A model generated the notes under the pieces. It saw only the letters and a program-made list of their open reading frames with translations. It made no database searches and was not told the DNA's origin. Source: Isoetes taiwanensis (lineage: Eukaryota; Streptophyta; Lycopodiopsida; Isoetales; Isoetaceae). From it: a DNA stretch of 64,000 bases. The stretch covers positions 558,001-622,000 of the forward strand of contig JAJEKV010000057.1 of the NCBI GenBank assembly GCA_021234155.1, in the 5' to 3' direction. The position numbers and the translations under genes were made by a program. Within the stretch, counting starts at the first letter, position 1, and each line of letters opens with the position of its first letter. This document shows positions 57,630 to 64,000 of the stretch, one piece after another.

Positions 57630-60470
57630 AAGGTGTAAATCACTAGTGTTTTTGTTGTTCAAAGCATTTCAAGTTAGTTATTGATTAATATCTCATTATA
57701 TAATAGCCTTAAATCTAGTGATTTTTATTCCTAATCACAAATGTTTTGTTGTTCAAAGCATTTCAAGTTAGTTTATTAACACCTCATTATATTAAATTAT
57801 GGCAAGTGGTTTATTTGATGAATAATTTAACACTTTCCAATTCAGCATCTAACATGGCATGCATATTGCAATTCACATACATCAAAGCAATCAACATACA
57901 TCAAATTTTGCAGTTTGGGGCCGAGGAATTGATCCTCGGATCAGCCATAGTATACGCCAGGATATAGCAACACGACACAATATGAACACTCGATGGAGGA
58001 GAGCAAGAAAACAACATGTCACATTTAAAAATTAAAAACCAGATAAATTTAGAGCAGCAATTGGGCAACAAGTTATTCAAATGCCCAATAGAATATCCAG
58101 AATATCAGAAATCTAGTTAAAATGAAAACAACACAACTAGAACATGAGTAAGAAAGTAATGAAGATTGAGCCAAAACTCTGGCTATAACCCATCTGGGAA
58201 GCCTATAACTGATTTTTGCAAAGATCTCTAATGCAATATATGCAATGGAAGTTCAGATGAGTAAGGACTGCATCTCTTAAAATCTCTATGCAGCAGATGA
58301 GGTCGATTAGTGAGCATTATATCATTTCCCTGTTGTGATTTTTCACTAACAGAGAAAACTGAGGTTACCTCTGTTTATTTTGGCGTTCTGGGCTACTGAT
58401 ACTTCTTTTTTCAAGGACAATCCTTTTTTATTTAGCAAGTTCAGGAACAAATAACCCTGCATTTCTATTCATAACATTTCATGAGCGGCAGAGGAGTTCT
58501 TGCATCTCTAAAGAGGCAATGATACCCTTCTGTATGATGTAGGCAAGGCAGTTAGCTGCATGGGGAAATGCGAGGATAATTCCAACTTCAAGGGTCGCCT
58601 TGTAAGTGATCTGGCCTCAGCAATCAAATCCCTAGATGCATCTGGGATCCTACAGTATTATACTAGTTATGGGATCCTACAGTATTATACTAGTTACATG
58701 CTCGAAGGCAGCAACAGGGCTGAATCGAAATACTCTGTGTAAACCAGATAAGAAATAAATCAACAAAGATTTCAGTTTTCCATGCAATGACCAGATTATA
58801 TAGAACCCCTCATGATAAGTAACATTTGCAGAAACCATTTTTACCATGATATCCAAATCTCTTACAGCTTGTCACCTGCAAAACTCTATAGAATGTGGAG
58901 ATATTTACAAGAGAAACGAGGCTTTACAAAAATCAGAGAGGCAGAGGCAGTTTGTTTCCTACTGCTCCAAAAATACATGCCGCTCCAAGAGGAAGACCTA
59001 TTTCTCTCATATTTTCCGTGAAGCTTCAGTCACAATACGAACCAGATTCTTTGTTTTTTATACTAGCAAGACATAAGAAAATGGGATCTAGAACAGTAGA
59101 GCTAGTTCGGCCAGAGGCAAATCAGAAGAAAGGAATCAAATGCAAATCACATGCCGTGAAGCAAGCACTTAAGGGAACCAAGGCCAAGTACAACAAGGCA
59201 GAACAGACCCATTACAGATTGCAAAGGCCTGTCAGAAACATGGCCAGCCAAGTATAATAGAGTTAGCTAGGCCGATTCTACACCATACCCTCTCCTGTGA
59301 TAAAGAAGAACCACACAAAATACAAGCATGAACAAAAGCAAATAAATGCACAGAATAATAGGACTACAGGCTCAAACTAGCCAGCGTTGCCAGAAATTAC
59401 CCTTGAAGCTCCAGTCTTTGCTATCTAAGGAAGAAAAAAACCTCTGCTGGAGCAGATTGGCTACAGAGATTTCGTGGATTTTCTTCGAGGACGCAGCAAA
59501 ACTTCAGAGAACTCGCCATGCAAGATTGGCTACAGAGAGGAGCAGGCGCAACCTCCATCGAATTCGAATCTGCTTCTTCGGTTCTGCATAAACAAAACAA
59601 CTCCCGTCGGTGCCGTTCTCTTCTAGATGGCTAAACCTAAACCTAAACCTAAACGGGAAGAATTGGATGATTGTACGTTAGTTGTTTTTGACCTTAAAAA
59701 AGCCCCATACCACAAATTTCAAAAATGTTCAAATCTTAAACGACCAGCATTATCGATGACCAAAAGAATGTCCACACCGATCTTCAAAACTTTTTTAGAC
59801 AAGTTAGTAAATGTGCACTAGGCTATGCCAGGCATTAGTAATTGTTTGTAATATTCGAGATGGCATTACTAGTTTGCATTCTGGGCATTAATAATTGCTT
59901 GTGATGTTCAAGATGGCATTACTAGTTTGTGTTCACTCGGAATATTACAATGTTATTTTGGTGCTTCACTTGCTTAGATCTATATCTCATATGCTTATGA
60001 TGGGTGTTGTGAACATATCCTTAAAACCATGCTAGTCACCCTCTTTTCTTTTGACTTGCTATATTGCAATATGCTTATTTAGTTAAATCTCAATTAGTTA
60101 TTGTAAAATTTAGTAAGACCTTAACGCACCGGTCCTCGTGTTTACATGGTTAGATTTAATCTGGATCGTTGCCTTGATACCTGTTACCAGCTAAAACCAT
60201 GGCTGGGGTTGAAAGTTTCGGGAGATGTCCTGTAACACTCTAGGGAATTCCTTCGCCCTGTTCCCACAAATCTCATAACACGCTAGGGATTTCCATTCCC
60301 TCTGGTCTGCCCAAGCGCCAAATTCACGTGGTCCATTCACACGATACCTAACTTGCCGGAATGCCTGATCTGAAGAAAACAAACTCTTAACCTTGCCAGA
60401 ATGCAAGCTTCAACCACTGAAGCTTTCAAAAGAGTTTCATCATCAGAACAGAGCAGTGTAAACCCTCGGA
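57630..60470. other. Interior of the 6.5-kb element, no recognised gene
   Basis: Short frames at 58560-58742, 58895-59257 and 59627-59821 show no domain. The last begins with a CCTAAA x4 run that encodes KPKPKPK. A 27-bp tandem duplicate GGGATCCTACAGTATTATAC lies at 58647-58697, and two copies of GATGGCATTACTAGTTTG lie at 59860-59930. Confidence 0.5.
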
Positions 60471-60475
60471 CCAGT

Positions 60476-60640
60476 GCGTTAAGGGAGATAACGCCCTGGC
60501 CCTCGGGCATTACCTCAAAAAAAAAATTCGGCATGGCCAAAATGGCTCGGGCGTGCTGCGCACGCCCTCGCCATTTTGGCCATGCCTCAATCTTTTTTTT
60601 TCGGTAATGCCCTCTGGCCAGGGCGTTATTACCTTAACAC
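60476..60640. repeat. Fold-back (palindromic) repeat 1
   Basis: Arms of about 80 bp: GATAACGCCCTGGCC, GGGCATTACC, GGCATGGCCAAAATGGC and GGGCGTG are mirrored by CACGCCC, GCCATTTTGGCCATGCC, GGTAATGCCC and GGCCAGGGCGTTAT. The centre is near 60558 (GTGCTGCGCAC). Confidence 0.92.
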
Positions 60641-60702
60641 CCTGCTCCTTGGGTTTTTATGGCTAAAACAGTCATAATGCCCTAGGACGTTATCATAAAG
60701 GC

Positions 60703-60873
60703 TCATAACGCTCTAGGGCCCTTGGGCATTAATGGGAATAAAATTCTCGGGCAATATGGCCATGGCCAAAATGGCGAGGGCGTCAGGCGTGCTCCCGCAT
60801 GACCTCGCCATTTTGGCCATGGCCATATTGCCCGAGAATTTTATTCCCATAATGCCCTCTGACTAGGGCGTTA
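60703..60873. repeat. Fold-back (palindromic) repeat 2
   Basis: Outer ATAACGCTCTAGGG / ACTAGGGCGTTAT and inner GGGAATAAAATTCTCGGGCA...GCCAAAATGGCGAGG arms match perfectly over more than 45 bp around 60790. Shared GCCAAAATGGC and ATAACGCCCT motifs show it is a sibling of the repeat 60 bp upstream. Confidence 0.92.
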
Positions 60874-60879
60874 TCTACC

Positions 60880-63040
60880 CCTTGTAATAAGATAATATAA
60901 GATAAGATGCATTTTTACGTCCACGGGAACCCAACGGGTTATGGGACGGCACATGCAAGGGCAACAACCCATCTAAAACCTGGGGACTAGGCCCCATCAC
61001 CAAACACAATAACCAAATATTAAAAAGCTACCAAGAATAAGATAATATAATGCTAATGCTAGTGAAAAATTTATGCTTCTAAAATTATCTAGACATAGCC
61101 AGTCCAAGGATTGGAAGGCCATTGATCTAGAATAATTGCTGCGCCTCCCCTGTACACTGCCCATTTCTTTTGCAGACGGGCTGCCCTCACCTTGCAGAGC
61201 TCCTCCTTACGGTTACACAATTGAAGAGGGGAGAGGTCCTCCTGTACTGAGAAACTAGTCCCTTTGAGATGGTTTCCATGCTAAAGAACATGTAAGCGGC
61301 TAAGAGTGTCTTGAAACCGAACCAAAAGATGGCGAGGACGATCAGGTCTTGCCGCTCCCACCCTAGTAGCAGAGACAACTCCACCAGCATACAGTGACTC
61401 TTGGAGAAATTTTGAAATAAAACCCTAGTAAGGAATTGTGAATTTATAGAGCAGGTAATTGTGGTTGTTAACTCAAGAAGATGTCCTATCCAAGTGTGGA
61501 TACATTGCTTCTTCAAGGTGTTGGTTGTAAAGATCGTATAATATTAAACAAAAGCATTAAACACCAAGCTTAACATAGCAAGGTGATTACAAAAATATTG
61601 GCACACCCACATATACAAATGAACTAAGGCAATTTACCTTTAGCATTATTGCATTTAGATAAACCTTGAAAATTTAACTAATGTTGCAATGAAACAATCA
61701 AGAAAGCAAACATTTGGACCAAATTTGTGTTCCCCAAATTCATGCTCATTTCATGAAAAACATGATACGAAAATCTAAACTCCCTTGTTTAAAACCATAA
61801 TAAAGCATTCCTAGAAGCAATTTCTATAGTGTTGTTAGATATATTAACCATCCAGCTTTCAATTTTTGTAATTAAAAATTTCTATTAAGGATATGCCATA
61901 AGTTGACTCGATGTCATTACGGAAGCGTCTTCAAGTATAGTTGGAATATGCACATCATTTCCGCCTCTACATTTCAACCTCTAAATGTACATTCATATGA
62001 AACAAAATGTTGAATATGAGATCTTTTTGTTCGAAGAGATTATTCATTCATAAGATCTTTGAAGATACTAAGATATCACAACAAAAGGAACAATGTCAAA
62101 AATCCTCCTTATATCTCTCTTCCTTGGTTGCATCTCCTAGAGTCCTATCCCAGTGCCAATTTCGCATGTAAATAGATTTCCACCTAGACATTCTATAGCA
62201 AAAATGAACTCCAAGGGTTTGAACCTTGTAAAAGCTCTAGATCATGCGCAAACTTAGAGAATATGTCCATAAAGGTCTCACTTTATAAAACAAACCTCAA
62301 ACTATATAATATTTTGTCAAGTAAAGCAAGGGGCGTATCCGTTGGCAACATCTTGCTGCTTAGTTTTGAATAAACAAAACAAAGATCTGTTCTGGCAAAA
62401 GGAAGCTTAAGAAATTAAATGAGGCAAGAAGTCTTCATGGTTTAACTTCATTAGTGCATCTAAATTTGCTCTTTCCTGAGGCAAATTTCCATATGGGCTT
62501 GATAAAAAATGTGAATTGATGCATCTAAGCATAGTCAACCAATATCTGGCACATGATAGAGCCATGCCAATGTTTGCACTTTTATGCGTACTCAGTTTTA
62601 GAAAAATACTATACTATTGCAATAGAACAAAATTGAATAACTAGACGTTGCCACATGTGACATCTATGAATGTTTTGTTTGACTCTAATGGTGCATGGGG
62701 GTGTTCATAACCACACCACCCCTAGGGTACCGACTCCTCCCAATTTTATACATGATTAAAATTATTTTAAATTGCCTAAAAAGGGAATTTCATATCTCAT
62801 TATCGGGATTTTCCCTCTCCTGAGTTTATCAACAACTTTATTTTAAGCACCACATTGTCATGAAAGATAGGAGGGGGAACCACATGAAATGAAGAAGAGT
62901 TGAAAACCACTATTACATGCTGGTTTTCAAAACAAATTACAAAAACTAAAGAATGACAAATTAAAAAAGATGCCTTTGTATTTGGACATTTACTCATTTG
63001 CTTGATATTTAAATAAAGTCTGAACCATATCTATAGTGTT
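60880..63040. other. Right interior of the 6.5-kb element
   Basis: AT-rich without a supported gene. Frames at 61187-61516 and 62800-62997 (minus) have no domain. Confidence 0.5.
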
Positions 63041-63624
63041 TTGATAGCAGTTAATTACGACAATAGGTTTTTGGGTTCCTTATGAGTAATCACTATGGAT
63101 AACCACATCTTTTCTGATAACATCTATGAGTCATTACCATGATAATTAACTCAGTATTAAAAACCATGCCACAAAACCACAACTAGTCTATAAAATACAT
63201 TGTGATAATAAAAAACTAGCATGAATAACCACCATGGCAAATAAATTGGTATAAAACACCACACCATAAATTATTTCAACTTCTCTAAGCAATATAACAA
63301 TAGAAACCAACATAAATAACCATTGCCATACTTATAGTGGTGTTGAAAAACCATGCTACAAACCATTGTCGATTTAATAAACCATGCTATCTTAGAAACC
63401 AACATGAATGACCAACATTAATGCTAGAAAACCATGTAGTAAACTAATATCGGTTTTAATAAACCACACTATAAGAAAAAATCAACATGAATAACCACGT
63501 ACTAGTTATAAAAACCACTATGTTACGTGGTTTTTATTAAGAATAAAATTTTTAGCATTAAAAACCACATCTATAGTGGTTTTTCAGTGGTTTATGGTAG
63601 TGGTTAAATTTTTGGGTGCCTTGT

Positions 63625-64000
63625 GTTCCTTTACCCCCTGCGCACTTGCCCTTGGCTGCCACTGTGCATGCTCGGACGCAGGCCCGTTGGAGGCGAGCTG
63701 CTGTGCTCACCTTGGAGGATTGGTATTGGGGTGGTCAGCTAGCTTCGTGGGAGTTCTTTCGAGCTCGCTTTCGCCTGAGGGGCAGTGACCGGGCTATCTG
63801 GGAGCACGTGGTGGGGAGTATTCCGCTACATATACCTATAGTCCCTCAGGATGATGTGGTGGTGCATGTTTGGAAGGTTCATCCGGATGTTGTGTCTTCT
63901 TGCTTTGTGCGGTCTTCTTATCGGTCTTTGGCTATTCATGACACACTTTGCCCCCTTCCGAACAAGTGGTCTCTGCGGCTTCCGTGTTCTCAATGGCGCT
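63625..64000 (+). pseudogene. LINE, 3' continuation of the reverse transcriptase C-terminal region
   Basis: Continues the frame interrupted at 57131: LEDWYWGGQLASWEFFRARF, IWEHVVGSIPLH, VVVHVWKVHPD, FVRSSYRSLAIH. This is the region following RT in plant L1-type LINEs and leads towards the zf-RVT domain. The frame is open across this whole piece (unlike the upstream part) and leaves the window at 64000. Confidence 0.85.

Larger units (their letters stand above)
57132..63624. mobile_element. 6.5-kb inverted-repeat DNA element with 5-bp duplication
   Basis: Ends ACAAGGCACCCAAAA (57132) and its inverse (63624), imperfectly extending to about 28 bp. Direct flanks GTTCC are at 57127-57131 and 63625-63629. 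Joining the host with one GTTCC restores the LINE frame (LWVPLPPAH), proving the boundaries. Both subterminal regions (57150-57620, 63040-63610) are full of AAACCAC/GTGGTTTT motifs. No transposase is recognised. A 5-bp duplication is unusual among plant DNA transposons, so the superfamily is open. Confidence 0.88.

Noticed and set aside
59630-59666. CCTAAA x4 run as telomeric repeat
   Set aside because: The unit is CCTAAA rather than plant CCCTAAA and only four copies; not evidence of a telomere.
1-64000. CRISPR array, bacterial operons or phage
   Set aside because: The window is eukaryotic; no regular repeat-spacer arrays or prokaryotic gene organisation.
1-64000. tRNA or rRNA genes
   Set aside because: No cloverleaf A/B boxes or rRNA segments recognised by eye; the only tRNA-related sequence is the primer-binding site at 15815-15826.

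Overview
This is a stretch of nuclear DNA from a large, repeat-rich plant genome. Supporting this are spliced plant gene fragments with GT..AG introns, a trihelix transcription factor of the plant ASIL/6b-interacting type, an LTR retrotransposon primed by initiator tRNA-Met, CACTA transposons, Helitron ends and a plant L1-like LINE. The transposase family at 29-37 kb and the overall make-up suggest a fern, lycophyte or other non-flowering plant, but the species cannot be named from the sequence alone. Almost everything is mobile DNA in three independent nests. The only gene that looks nearly intact and host-like is the trihelix gene at 48718-49731.

Nest 1 (1053-27080) is a 26-kb CACTA transposon with matching 43-bp ends and a TAG/TAG target duplication. 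It holds captured exon-like fragments, including an ABC1-family kinase piece. A 15.7-kb Ty3/gypsy chromovirus lies on the minus strand inside it (LTRs 1749-3398 and 15828-17472; TCACA duplication). Reading on the minus strand, the chromovirus carries LTR, tRNA-Met primer site, a histone-H3-like gene (tail 15249-15061, histone fold 14414-14154), an unknown ORF (13430-11917), gag-protease-RT-RNaseH-integrase-chromodomain (about 8956-4268), polypurine tract and LTR. A 2.6-kb TTAA-flanked element (9075-11705) sits between the unknown ORF and gag. A retrotransposon that encodes a chromodomain on its integrase and also its own H3 tail and H3 fold is the most exciting feature of the window.

Nest 2 (about 28464-42555) is an importin-beta pseudogene split in the middle of a codon run by a 13.3-kb DNA transposon (29019-42293, ends GGGTAAAAGCACGC). 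The transposon carries a broken transposase-like gene of a family I recognise only by its motifs and, on the opposite strand, a second broken gene with an FCP1-like phosphatase domain. A 3.1-kb CACTA element (33422-36535, TCG duplication) has jumped into the transposase gene. Long TGGTG/CCACCA arrays lie within it.

The middle region (42556-53900) contains a local 244-bp duplication and a Helitron (46456-48452). The Helitron's bulk is a 1.5-kb purine tract, and it ends 265 bp upstream of the trihelix gene. Further on are a long gene-free stretch and tandem inverted-repeat units around 52 kb.

Nest 3 (about 54300-64000) is a 5'-truncated, decayed LINE interrupted at 57132-63624 by a 6.5-kb inverted-repeat DNA element with a 5-bp GTTCC duplication. 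That element holds two adjacent near-perfect fold-back repeats. The LINE resumes at 63630 and runs off the window.
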